This document shows, piece after piece, positions 46,163 to 56,100 of a stretch of 64,000 bases of DNA. Source of the DNA: Rhodohalobacter sp. SW132 (GTDB lineage: Bacteria > Bacteroidota > Rhodothermia > Balneolales > Balneolaceae); NCBI RefSeq assembly GCF_003390325.1, contig NZ_QUOK01000007.1:124001-188000 (forward strand). The letters are read 5' to 3'. Made by a program: the position numbers and the translations under genes. Below the pieces are notes generated by a model, which made no database searches, was not told the DNA's origin, and saw nothing but the letters and a program-made list of their open reading frames with translations. Every line of letters starts with the position of its first letter. The stretch's first letter is position 1.

Positions 46163-46329
46163 GTTAAAAAGTGGCGGACACGGTCAAAAAAGGCGTCATA
46201 CCGCACTTGTTACGGTATCTCCTATCCCTAATACAGGCAGGAGATACCGGATCAAAGTCCGGTATGACAGTACTGATGATAAATTCCTTGTTATACGCCC
46301 TTTTTGCCCCGTGTCCGCCACTTTTTAAC
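46163..46329. mobile_element. MITE-like element with perfect 21-bp terminal inverted repeats
   Basis: 46163-46183 (starting GTTAAAAAGTGGCGG, ending GACACGG) is the exact reverse complement of 46309-46329; pairing continues imperfectly inward through AAAAAAGGCGT/ACGCCCTTTTT. Inner palindrome GGTATCTCCT/AGGAGATACC. Length 167 bp, no coding capacity. It sits between the small minus-strand frame and the ferric-reductase-like gene. No transposase gene with matching ends is in the window. Confidence 0.75.
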
Positions 46330-46359
46330 ATATAAGACATTTATAACCGAACTCAGGTT

Positions 46360-47670
46360 TTAAACAATTTGAAAACGCTCCATATATATTCGTTTCCATT
46401 TGATATTTAAATCATAGAGGGCAATGCCTGCGATATCCATCATGGGTTCGGGGCCACAAAGGTAATACATAAACTCATTCGGCATATCGGGCAAATATTT
46501 TTCAATGAGATCTTTACTTACCAGCCCGGACTCACCGTCCCATCCATCGGGAGGTTCTTCCAGCACATGTATTACATTCAAGTCAATACTCTTACTTAAC
46601 TCTTCGAGTTCATTTTTGAATGTGACATCCTTCCACTCCTTATTTGCGTAAATCAGTATCGCTTTTCGCGGGTCGTTATCTTCCCGCATGGTTCGGAGCA
46701 TGCTCATGGCTGGTGTGATTCCGATCCCACCCATTATTAAAAAAAGATGGCTGTCGTCTTTAGGTGTAAACGACCCGAATGGCCCTTCCAGCCATACCTT
46801 GGTACCGGGTTTTATATCTTTCCAGGTTGATGTGAAATCACCATCATCAGTAGCGGTAAATTTGATTTCTGGTTCGCGGGGACTTGAAGAAAAAGTAAAT
46901 GGATGCTGCTGAAGAGAAAAAGGGGTCGGACCAATTGTGATCCAGGCAAACTGACCCGGCAGGTAGTCCATTTTCTCGTGGCCAACCGGTTTGATTGAAA
47001 GTGTCCAGCAGTTTCCAACCTCTTCTTTTACATCGGTAATGGTGTAGGGCCTGTTTTTGTTTTGCCAGGGCCTTACAAGACGTGTATGGATAGTAAGGTA
47101 CATCGCCGGGACCATTACAGCGGCAATCGCTATCTTCTTCCAGAGAGGTTCCAGGTAATGCGATACCTGCATAGCATGAACAACCCCTATAAAAACGATG
47201 GCTATTGCTAAAACTCCGTGTATAAGTCTCCAGTGCTCATATTGAAGCTTAAATGTAATTCGCCAAATGCTTGTTACAGTGATCAACAGAATTGCAACGG
47301 TTACAAAACTAAGAGCCATTGCGCGCATAAAATTTACGGTTGGATCGAAATACGCGAGAAATTCTGGTTGTGCCAAGATTAGTATCACCGGATGAGCCAT
47401 CACAAGAAAAAAGGCTGTAATGCCGATTTCCCGATGAAAATTTATGATATTATCCTTTCCAAACCTTGGCGCTATCCATTTAAAACGACCGGAATAGAGG
47501 AACTGCAGGGCAAACAACGAAAGTCCAACAAAACCGAGCGCCACCCCGAACTCAATCCAAAATGACCGGAATTCCGGTATTTCTCCTGCGACTGCAATTC
47601 CCATCGGAATAAGGCCGAGAAGAATATAGATGAATAGCCAAAAAAATCCGTTTTTGAGGGAATATCTCAT
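46360..47670 (-). CDS. Ferric-reductase-like transmembrane flavoprotein
   Basis: A 436-residue membrane oxidoreductase from ATG 47670 (the longer frame would overlap the PRC gene upstream). Residues ~1-215 contain six hydrophobic helices with heme-type histidines (NFHREIGITAFFLVMAHP, LQYEHWRLIHGVLAIAIVFI, GVVHAMQVSHYLE), as in ferric reductase/NADPH-oxidase-like domains. Then an FAD domain (YLPGQFAWITIG, QQHPFTFSSSP) and an NAD(P) domain (LIMGGIGITPAMSMLR, YLCGPEPMM). It would pass electrons from NAD(P)H via FAD and haem across the membrane. The acceptor (ferric iron, other) is not known. It follows a PRC gene by 34 bases. Confidence 0.87.
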   Translation of the reverse strand: MRYSLKNGFFWLFIYILLGLIPMGIAVAGEIPEFRSFWIEFGVALGFVGLSLFALQFLYSGRFKWIAPRFGKDNIINFHREIGITAFFLVMAHPVILILAQPEFLAYFDPTVNFMRAMALSFVTVAILLITVTSIWRITFKLQYEHWRLIHGVLAIAIVFIGVVHAMQVSHYLEPLWKKIAIAAVMVPAMYLTIHTRLVRPWQNKNRPYTITDVKEEVGNCWTLSIKPVGHEKMDYLPGQFAWITIGPTPFSLQQHPFTFSSSPREPEIKFTATDDGDFTSTWKDIKPGTKVWLEGPFGSFTPKDDSHLFLIMGGIGITPAMSMLRTMREDNDPRKAILIYANKEWKDVTFKNELEELSKSIDLNVIHVLEEPPDGWDGESGLVSKDLIEKYLPDMPNEFMYYLCGPEPMMDIAGIALYDLNIKWKRIYMERFQIV

Positions 47671-47704
47671 GATTGTAATTTTTCTTGTGAGTCGTGCGAG
47701 GTAA

Positions 47705-48091
47705 TCAAATCCTATTTTGTGAACTGGATAATTGAGGATTTTCCAATTCAAAAAAATCATATACCGATTGGACAAACTTTGAATCTAATGCTTGCTTCCA
47801 GTTATCTGTATCAAACCCCGGCGCATTTTTTAGCTCATTTTTACTGATATCAAGAGTAATGATCAACTCATCTTTCATGGTTTTTTCTTGCAGAGCAAAT
47901 CCGAAAGCCGCCAGAGGAACTACATGGTACTTTTTACTTTCTCCAAAATTAAAACCAGAAGAGATAAGCGCTAACACAGTGCCATCTTTTTGAAAAATGA
48001 TTAGATCTTTAATAGTTCCAATTTGTTTACCCTGATCATTTAGAATGTTGTGCCCGATGATAGTCGATGCTTTTAATTGATTTTTATTCAA
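47705..48091 (-). CDS. PRC-barrel domain protein
   Basis: A 128-residue barrel protein: STIIGHNILNDQGKQIGTIK, YHVVPLAAFGFALQE and NELKNAPGFDTDNWKQALDS. It shares the last block with the protein at 34486, so the two are close paralogues. It lies just upstream of the ferric-reductase-like gene on the same strand, with which it may be co-transcribed. Confidence 0.85.
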   Translation of the reverse strand: MNKNQLKASTIIGHNILNDQGKQIGTIKDLIIFQKDGTVLALISSGFNFGESKKYHVVPLAAFGFALQEKTMKDELIITLDISKNELKNAPGFDTDNWKQALDSKFVQSVYDFFELENPQLSSSQNRI

Positions 48092-48350
48092 GGTACGATA
48101 TGATTTAGGAGTGTTTAAGAGTAATTATACTCTAAAGTATCATTATATATGACAATGTAAATCGTAAATTATACGGATATCTTGTAGTTCTTTCTGTTAC
48201 ATTTATATATAAGAGAAAAAATATATAAGAGAAAAGTTTAGCAGATCCAGTAAGGCTGTTGTAATATTAGAAGGCTTTGTAATGCCCATCTGCCGGCTGC
48301 CTGCGGTGCAAAGCTCTCAATCATTCGCCAATTACAAAACAATCAAAATT

Positions 48351-48887
48351 ATGGATTACTCCTGGATCACTACTACATGGACGGCAATAATAATGGTCAT
48401 TATATCTTCAATAGGAATATATATTGCTATCATTTTATTTACCCGGCTTTCAGGGCTCCGGTCATTTTCAAAAATGTCCAGTTTTGATTTTGCAATGACT
48501 GTTGCTGTGGGTTCACTCTTTGCTTCAACAATTTTAGCTAAAGATCCGCCTCTCATCCAATCAGTAATTGCATTGGGAGCATTATTTGGATTACAAATCA
48601 TTGTTGCAAAACTACGGGGGATATCTCCGTTAATGTCTAAGATTGTAGATAATCAGCCTACGTTATTAATGAAGGGTTCTCAAATGTTAGAGGAAAATTT
48701 AAAATCCACAAAAGTCACCACCGATGATGTCAGAGCCAAGTTAAGGGAAGCAAATGTAACGGATTTAAACCAGGTAAAAGCTGTGATTTTAGAAACGACA
48801 GGAGACATATCGGTGCTCCATAGTACGGATACTTCACAAAAACTTGATGATTTTTTATTGACGGATGTAAAGGGATGGAATGTGTAA
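48351..48887 (+). CDS. DUF421/YetF-like membrane protein
   Basis: A 178-residue protein from ATG 48351. Three N-terminal helices (AIIMVIISSIGIYIAIILFT, FDFAMTVAVGSLFASTILAK, SVIALGALFGLQIIVAKLRG) precede a cytoplasmic DUF421-type domain (QPTLLMKGSQMLEENLKSTK, VTTDDVRAKLREANVTDLNQ, VKAVILETTGDISVL). The G-S-x-x-A segment after RSFSKMSSFDF is characteristic. Family role unclear, perhaps in stress or spore membranes elsewhere. It stands alone. Confidence 0.88.
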   Translation: MDYSWITTTWTAIIMVIISSIGIYIAIILFTRLSGLRSFSKMSSFDFAMTVAVGSLFASTILAKDPPLIQSVIALGALFGLQIIVAKLRGISPLMSKIVDNQPTLLMKGSQMLEENLKSTKVTTDDVRAKLREANVTDLNQVKAVILETTGDISVLHSTDTSQKLDDFLLTDVKGWNV

Positions 48888-49082
48888 TCAGTAGCTTTAA
48901 AATGATGCACATGATTTCGTTTCAACACTTGAAACGTGACGTTGTTTGAGGGAAGAACGTCATTTCAGAGAAATACACACATTCAAACGGAACAATACTT
49001 GGGCTATCCATGCCACGGATGCAGGTTTGAAACTTTGAGGAAGTGATTGATGAGAAACCCAAACGTCTAATCTATTTTTAGT

Positions 49083-49529
49083 ATGAACTTTATTCTGATC
49101 ATTCTGCTGAGTGCCTTTATCGCTACCACACTGATGACCATAGTCAGTTACTGCATGTCTTATATGTTTGGAAATCAATTTAAAGAACCGGTACTGCTAA
49201 ATACATTATTGAGAAATTCGACCTGGATCAGTGAAGATTCTGTCAATAGTGCCGCTGGCTGGCTCATGCACTACGCGGTAGGAATTGGCTTTGTAGTGAT
49301 TTACTATCTACTATGGAATTTTGGCGGGCTTTCACCAACATATTTTAATGGAGGTTTACTGGGTTTAATCAGTGGAGTTTTCGGGGTAAGCGTTTGGTGG
49401 ATAATTTTTAAAATTCACCGAAACCCTCCATCTATAAATCGAAGTGGTTTTTTTCTTCATCTAATCATAGTACACATCATTTTTGGTGTAGGAGCAACTG
49501 CGGGGTATCTGCTATTAAGTTCTAACTGA
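49083..49529 (+). CDS. Four-helix membrane protein of unknown function
   Basis: A 148-residue protein with about four hydrophobic helices (FILIILLSAFIATTLMTIVS; AVGIGFVVIYYLLW; LGLISGVFGVSVWWIIFKI; LHLIIVHIIFGVGATAGYLL). A conserved-looking mid-part, NSAAGWLMHYAVGIGF and GGLLGLISGV, resembles small DUF2938/DUF6789-like proteins, but I cannot name the family with certainty. Alone between YetF-like and AI-2E genes. Confidence 0.65.
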   Translation: MNFILIILLSAFIATTLMTIVSYCMSYMFGNQFKEPVLLNTLLRNSTWISEDSVNSAAGWLMHYAVGIGFVVIYYLLWNFGGLSPTYFNGGLLGLISGVFGVSVWWIIFKIHRNPPSINRSGFFLHLIIVHIIFGVGATAGYLLLSSN

Positions 49530-49701
49530 AGTCCATATATCGATCCGGATCCTGACTGTTTTTTGCAGGGCAGTACAACAAATGAATTTTAGCACCGGCA
49601 ATTTTGACTTTGGCAGGGATATGAGAAAGCTATTTCAATCTAAACCGATCCATATCTTCCTTTTTAAAGCGGATCTATTGGGTTGGGCCGCAATGGGCAT
49701 T

Positions 49702-50718
49702 TTAATTACCTAACACCGTACCCAGCGGTTGGATTTTACCGGAGTGGTTAGAGATAATTTTGATAGTGGCAAAGATAGGAACAAACAAGATCATCCCTGC
49801 TACACCCCAAATAATTCCTCCCAATAATACCGCAACGATTACCGATAGTGCATTCAATTCTACTTCCTTGCCGATAAGGTATGGTTCCAAAACGTAGCTT
49901 TCTATCAGCTGAATGATAATTACACAAATTGTAAAGAATAGTATTTGATAAAAGTCATTAAAGAAAATAAGTGCAAACGTTATCGGTAAAATTCCACTTA
50001 TTAACGGGCCTATATATGGAATGATGGTGACTAAAGCTGCAAAAAGAGTAAGAAGCAGGGCATATGGGAGCCCAAAGATTAAAAAGGTAATGTAGTACAT
50101 AATGGCAAGTGAAAGCATAACCTGTAATCTGCCCCACAAATAATGAAAAACGACCTTACTGATTTTACTTAATGCATCTTTGGCATTTTCTTCTTCACTC
50201 CCCGGGGAATACATGCTAATTATGAAGGTCATTAACTTGCCGCGATATAACAGAAACAAGAATGTGTACACAAAGACCAATAGAAATTGAAATGTAACTT
50301 CAAGAATATTGCCAATAAATCCTGCAATTCTTGTTTCTATGACCTCCCATAAAGTATCTATTCCTGCAACATTATGTTGAGACTCACCAGTTGCATCGGC
50401 AACTTCCTTTTGAAGATATTCTATACCCGATCGTATCTCTTCTTCAATAGAAGGAAGCTCCTCTGCAAATTCATTTATCTGAAGGAAAAACAGGAAAAAA
50501 AAGATGCCTGAAATGATGAAAAGGGTAAACGTGCTGACCAATGATGACAGCACTCTGTTGAACTTATGCTTCTCCAGAAAATTTGAGAAGGGGACGATGA
50601 GCATGGCCAAAAATATCCCAAAAGCGAGAGGGATTAAAAATGAGGCTAAATAATACATAAACAGCAAAACGGCTGCTAAAAAAATAAGTAAGCGATTGGC
50701 TTTGTTTAAAAATCTCAT
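49702..50718 (-). CDS. AI-2E/TqsA-family transporter
   Basis: A 338-residue membrane protein from ATG 50718 (AGAGGG just upstream; TTG 50751 would add 11 residues). Eight hydrophobic segments with the family marks: PLAFGIFLAMLIVPFSNFLEK, FHYLWGRLQVMLSLAIMYYI, LTLFAALVTIIPYIGPLISG and LEPYLIGKEVELNALSVIVA. This is the AI-2E/PerM family; members differ in substrate, some acting as Na+/H+ antiporters. Given the saline signs here, ion transport is as plausible as autoinducer export. Confidence 0.9.
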   Translation of the reverse strand: MRFLNKANRLLIFLAAVLLFMYYLASFLIPLAFGIFLAMLIVPFSNFLEKHKFNRVLSSLVSTFTLFIISGIFFFLFFLQINEFAEELPSIEEEIRSGIEYLQKEVADATGESQHNVAGIDTLWEVIETRIAGFIGNILEVTFQFLLVFVYTFLFLLYRGKLMTFIISMYSPGSEEENAKDALSKISKVVFHYLWGRLQVMLSLAIMYYITFLIFGLPYALLLTLFAALVTIIPYIGPLISGILPITFALIFFNDFYQILFFTICVIIIQLIESYVLEPYLIGKEVELNALSVIVAVLLGGIIWGVAGMILFVPIFATIKIISNHSGKIQPLGTVLGN

Positions 50719-51169
50719 GCCCTCTAAATTATTGAACTTTCTCTTGCTCAAGTTAATATAGGTTACAGGATTGGTTTTTTATAACCCGAGTTCAAGTATT
50801 ATTACCCGGTAAAACGGAAGAAAAACTCTGCATAAGCCTGGCAGTAAAAAGGCATGCCTTCACTATCATTAGTCAAAAAATCAAAAGGCTTAGGGCATAA
50901 AACTATCAAAGTGACTGAGCGGTACCTGAAAAAATTTGATTCTGATGGTCTTGATTCAAAATGGATAGTTTGTTTAGTGGATGAAATATAGTTCAGGGAG
51001 CATGATGGGTGGAGTAGAGCAACTTTCAGATTTATGGATTTGATGTTTAGAGGGCATTTTTTTAAGAGTTTAGTAAAGAATATTTTCGTATTTGCTATTA
51101 ATAATAAATCCATATTACTTAATACTTAATGTCTGCCAGCTACTCAATTTATCATTATCTGATTCCGGA

Positions 51170-51766
51170 ATGTATGATCTGAGCGATACAATTTTACTTC
51201 AAAAAATTCGAATTGGGTGTGAAAAAGCGTTCAGAGAAGTGTACGATCGCTATCACGTGCAAATGTTCTATATTGCCAAAAAGTATATTAAGGATACAAC
51301 TTTGGCCGAGGATGTAGTGCAGGATGTTTTTGTTAAACTTTGGGAAAAAAAGCACAAACTGGATCATGTTCAATCCCTTAAAGGATATCTTTTTACCATG
51401 GTCAGGAACCATGTTCTGAATATGATACGGGACAGGAAAAGTGACCTCATATCCATATCCGGTGTATCAGAAAAAAAGCTTCCAGCACACAACCTCACTG
51501 AAGAAAATCTACAGTATAGTGAATATGAAACTATCCTTAAGAGAGGTATAAGCGAACTATCCGACCGAAAAAGAGAAGTATTCGAACTGCGGACAAAAAG
51601 AGGGCTTACCAATGCGGAGGTAGCAGAATTATTACAAATTCACGTCCGAACTGTAAAAACACATTACTATAACAGTTCAAAATTTATTCGTACTTATCTT
51701 AAAAATCATGCGGGTATTCTGACTTTTCTGATAGTGTGTCTTCAGGCAATTTTCTTGAAAAGTTAG
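51170..51766 (+). CDS. ECF RNA polymerase sigma factor
   Basis: A 198-residue ECF sigma factor from ATG 51170 (preceded by CCGGA). Region 2 is visible in AFREVYDRYHVQMFYIAKKY, LAEDVVQDVFVKLWEK and SLKGYLFTMVRNHVLNMIRD; region 4 in LSDRKREVFELRTKRGLTNA and EVAELLQIHVRTVKTHYYNS. It ends in a hydrophobic C-terminal segment (ILTFLIVCLQAIFL), seen in some Bacteroidota FecI-like factors. The FecR gene follows, then SusC/SusD, so it should transcribe the SusC/D operon when the transducer is loaded. Confidence 0.93.
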   Translation: MYDLSDTILLQKIRIGCEKAFREVYDRYHVQMFYIAKKYIKDTTLAEDVVQDVFVKLWEKKHKLDHVQSLKGYLFTMVRNHVLNMIRDRKSDLISISGVSEKKLPAHNLTEENLQYSEYETILKRGISELSDRKREVFELRTKRGLTNAEVAELLQIHVRTVKTHYYNSSKFIRTYLKNHAGILTFLIVCLQAIFLKS

Positions 51767-52029
51767 CAAGTAGTAACTCTCCTCTTTTTTTGTCAGGTTT
51801 AAAAAATGGTAATGACAACCTTAGCTATTTGAACCATAGTTTTCTAATCACCTATCTACAGATTCCCACTTCTTTAAAGGTGATATGTAGATGTTTCAAT
51901 CTACAAATGAACGGTACTGTTTCATCCTGATAAGCATATCCTGCAAATTTTTCCTTGCAAAACAATAGATAAAAGATAGCCTGAGATTGGAGTGGAAGTG
52001 TTTTTAAAAAAAAACAATTTTTTCTCTAA

Positions 52030-52044
52030 TACTTTTGCACTTCT
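52030..52044 (+). promoter_or_regulatory. Putative Bacteroidota-type -7 box before fecR
   Basis: TACTTTTG at 52030-52037 fits the TAnnTTTG -7 consensus used by the main sigma factor of Bacteroidota. It stands ~38 bases before the fecR start, in the 308-bp spacer after the sigma gene, so fecR may have its own promoter. No clear -33 box. Confidence 0.35.
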
Positions 52045-52074
52045 ATTGTGTCTCACTAATAGCAGCATGAAAGC

Positions 52075-53112
52075 ATGGAATTGAAAAGTATTCAGATGAG
52101 CAAAAAATTAGCAGAAAAATTTCTTAACAATCAAACAACTCCGGCTGAAAACGAAGTCGTTCTGGAGTGGTTTGAAACCACAGAAGGACAAAAATTTCTA
52201 CTTGAAAGTATTGAGCATGACAAGGGGTATATGGATAAAAAGGACCTCCGGTCAACAGTTTCTGATCTTGATTCAGAAAAACTTTACAGTTCTATTCAGG
52301 AGGAAATCAGGAGTAAGAAGAAAATATTTTCTCTCAAAAGCACTGACTGGCTGGGCTATTCAATGAAAGCAGCAGCAGCAGTTTTGGTGATTATTACTGC
52401 CACCTTATTCACTATAATTCTTGAAAGTAACAAAACAGATCAAGTCGCAGAGCGTGAGCCTGTAATTTTCCAAACAGAGCAAGATCAGCATAGGGAGATT
52501 ACGCTGGGTGATGGATCTGTAGTTCGGCTTAATGAAAACTCTGAAATAGTAATTTCAGAAGATTTTTTGGACGAGAAACGTGAAATAACACTGACCGGTG
52601 AAGCCTACTTCGATATTGTTCATAAACCTGAGTCGCCATTCATTATTCAAGCTAACCAATCTTCTATTGAGGTATTGGGTACCTCTTTTAATGTAAGGTC
52701 CATTTCAGGTCAGGATAATGTACAAGTTGTGGTAGAAGAAGGTAAGGTTTCTTTCTCCGCAAAAGAGGAGGGGTATAATGAGCGACCGTCAGTAATATTA
52801 TCAAAGGGTCAGTATGGTTATATGGATCTAAATGAGGGTTCCATTCAAGTAGATGAGGTAGCTATAGATAATTATTTCGCGTGGAAAAGCGGGCGGTTTG
52901 TCTTTGATGATTTAACACTTCAGCAGGTATGTACTCAATTGAACCGGCTTTATGAACTTGAGTGTGGATTTGAAGGTCAGGAGTCACGAAATCTTAGCCT
53001 TACAGCTAACTTCTCAAATGAATCTCTGGATAAAACATTATCCGTTATTGCTCTTACACTGAATCTTGAATATGAGAGAAATAATAATCAGGTAAAGTGG
53101 ATTGACAAATGA
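52075..53112 (+). CDS. FecR-family anti-sigma factor
   Basis: A 345-residue inner-membrane protein. A cytoplasmic N-terminal helical domain (LAEKFLNNQTTPAENEVVLE, WFETTEGQKFL), a single helix at ~98-116 (AAAAVLVIITATLFTIILE), then the periplasmic FecR domain (REITLGDGSVVRLNENSEIV, EITLTGEAYFDIVHKPESPF, VEVLGTSFNVRSI-like) and the C-terminal DUF4974-type domain (FVFDDLTLQQVCTQLNRLYE). It holds the sigma factor of the gene before it until the SusC STN domain signals through the periplasm. Confidence 0.93.
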   Translation: MELKSIQMSKKLAEKFLNNQTTPAENEVVLEWFETTEGQKFLLESIEHDKGYMDKKDLRSTVSDLDSEKLYSSIQEEIRSKKKIFSLKSTDWLGYSMKAAAAVLVIITATLFTIILESNKTDQVAEREPVIFQTEQDQHREITLGDGSVVRLNENSEIVISEDFLDEKREITLTGEAYFDIVHKPESPFIIQANQSSIEVLGTSFNVRSISGQDNVQVVVEEGKVSFSAKEEGYNERPSVILSKGQYGYMDLNEGSIQVDEVAIDNYFAWKSGRFVFDDLTLQQVCTQLNRLYELECGFEGQESRNLSLTANFSNESLDKTLSVIALTLNLEYERNNNQVKWIDK

Positions 53113-53168
53113 ACGATTTAGGAGCAATTACTTAGTAGTAAACTCAATAACCATAAATTTCAAAAATT

Positions 53169-56100
53169 ATGTCGCATAAAACAAAGTTTCGGAAGCGGTT
53201 CCATGCTAATGTACTATTGCATGTGGGAATTCTCATACTTCTTACTGGTTTTGTGACAGTATTAAGTCAGAATACTAAAGATGATTCACAATTAGCTGAT
53301 TTAATTACACTCAAACACGAGTCTGATGATAATCTGCTTTCAATTCAATTCTCAAATGTCACTATCCAGGATGGATTAGAAATTTTGGCTGATAAAATCA
53401 ATGTAGGATTCTCCTATAACCCGGATGATTTGCCAAATAAGAGAGTGAGTTTTAGTATGGTAAATGTGCCCGGACTTGAAGTTATCTATAGACTTCTGGA
53501 AGGAACAAACCTTGAACCTGTTCTTCCTCCTACGAAAGATGTTATTATACTGAGGAAAAAAGAGGCTAAGATTGAGTTTGATGTAGTTCAAGAAACTATT
53601 ACAGGCACAGTGGTTGATGCATCAACGGGGGAGGCGCTTCCGGGAGTGAATATTTTAATAGAGGGGACTGGGACTGGAACAACGACCAATGTTGAGGGAG
53701 AATTTGAACTGAGTGTTCCAGATATGGATGTGAATTTGGTTTTTTCTTACATCGGGTATGTCTCACAGGTTATATCTCTCGAAGATCGTACTCATATAGA
53801 GGTCGCGCTTAGAATGGATGTAATATCTGCTGATGAACTTGTAGTAGTTGGATATGGTGTTCAAAGACGTAGTGATTTAACCGGCTCGGTCGCATCTGTT
53901 TCATCAGAACGAATTGAAAATATGCCATATCAAAATATTAGTCAGGTATTGCAGGGTACAGTGCCGGGTGTAATGGTTCGTAATACATCTGCAGGATCGG
54001 ATCCTGGATCTTCTATAATGGTTCGCGGAAGAAATTCAATTACTGCAGATAATTCTCCACTTATTGTTGTGGATGGGGTGCCATATGAAGGAAGTTTCAG
54101 GGATATCAATACAAATGATGTGGAATCTATCGAGGTACTAAGAGATGCCTCCGCAGCAGCAATTTATGGAGCACGCGGTTCAAATGGGGTTATATTAATT
54201 ACAACAAAGGGAGGGACTGAAGGGGCAACAACTTTCTCATACAGAGGGAATTTTTCTGTTCAAAACTACGCAAACTTACCGGATCTGATGGATGGAGAGC
54301 AATTTTATCAATATAAAATGGAGCGTTTTCCTGGAGCTATGACTAACTCTGAACGTCAGATCTATGAAAGTGGTGATTGGGTAGACTGGCTTGATTTAGG
54401 AACCAGAACCGGCATAAGTAACGAGCATGATATAGCGGTATCTGGTGGTTCCGAAACAACTACATTTTATTTAAGTGGGAATATACTTGATGTAAAGGGC
54501 ATTATTCTGAATGATAATTACTCCAGACTTTCTGGTAGAGTTAATTTAGATACACGAGTGACAGATTGGTTGTCGTTTGGCACGAGAACACAGATTTCTT
54601 ATGGAGACCGCTCAGGTGAATCCCCTGAATTGTCGGGCGGCCGGGGGTTATTTCGACAAAATCCATTAACATCACCCATTGATGAAGATGGCAACTATAC
54701 CGTATATCCATGGAGTGACGACACCTATTTTGGAAATCCATTGGCGAATACAACATTCGATAACATCAACAAGTACACTCAATTAGTTACTAATAATTTT
54801 GCACAGTTAAACTTTCCATTTTTAGATGGCTTAAGTTACAGATTAAATACTGGTGTACGGTTAAGAAATAGCGAATATGCTAACTATAAAGCACGAAATA
54901 CAAGGGAAGGTTTGCAGAGTGGTGGTGAGGCAGAACTGAATGCCAATAGAAATTTTAACATAACATTAGAGAATATTGCAAACTATCTGCATGATATTGG
55001 TGATCACAGTATTGGAGTAACCGCTGTTTTTAGTTTTGAAGACAATCAATACAGGGCTGAGTCTACAGAAGCTATTGACTTTCCAAATGACATAATATCG
55101 TGGCATGCACTTGAGCAGGCTGGTTATAGCGTGCAAAATACTTCGGTAAGTGATAGCTACATGATTTCCCAAATGCTTCGATTAAATTATGTATATGACA
55201 GTAGATATATGATCACATTGACTGGGAGAAGAGATGGGTATTCAGGGTTTGGTGACGATAATAAATGGGGCCTTTTCCCGTCAATCGCTTTGGGGTGGAA
55301 CTTACATAATGAAAGCTTTTTCCCAATGGCAGATCTGTTCAGCGAATTTAAACCAAGGGTTTCACTTGGTGTAAATGGCAATCATGCAGTGAGTCCATAT
55401 CAATCTTTGTCCAGATTATCAGAACAAAATATGATGTATGGCTCAGCACCAGCACCAGGTTACTCACCTAGTTCTCTTGCGAACGAAAACCTGGGATGGG
55501 AAACGTCAAGAACTCTGAATATAGGATTAGATTTAGGTTTGTTTAATGACAGGATTACCAGTGATATAAATTACTATTACACAAATACATACGATCTCCT
55601 ATTGCAACGTACCATTTCCTCAGTACATGGAATTACATCCATCCTTCAAAATATTGGTGAAACCAAAAATACCGGGCTTGAAATGGCTCTTACTTCACGA
55701 AATATCGTTTCCCCAAACTTTATGTGGACCACTTCGGGAAATCTTTCATTTAACAGAAATGAAATTGTGGATCTTTATGGAGATGGGAGAGATGATATAG
55801 CAAACTCATGGTTTATAGGCCATCCAATAAATGTAAATTTTGATTATGTAGTTGATGGTGTTTGGCAGCTGGATGAGGCCGATGAAGCTGCAGAATGGGG
55901 TAGTCAACCCGGTTTCGTAAAATTACGAGATGTAAATGGGGATGGTCAGTTAGGTCCGGATGATCGGCAAATTATCGGCCAGCAGGATCCTAAGTTCATG
56001 TGGGGTATTAACAATACATTTAATGTAAATAATTTTGAATTGAATGTATTTATTCATGGAGTCCATGGAGTTACAAGATATAATACGTGGCTGTCTGACG

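Noticed and set aside
46014-46328. 104-codon plus frame
   Set aside because: Half of it runs across the MITE-like element; the opposite strand gives the more protein-like small frame.
50802-51113. 103-codon minus frame before the sigma factor
   Set aside because: No family; occupies the region expected to hold the sigma-factor promoter.
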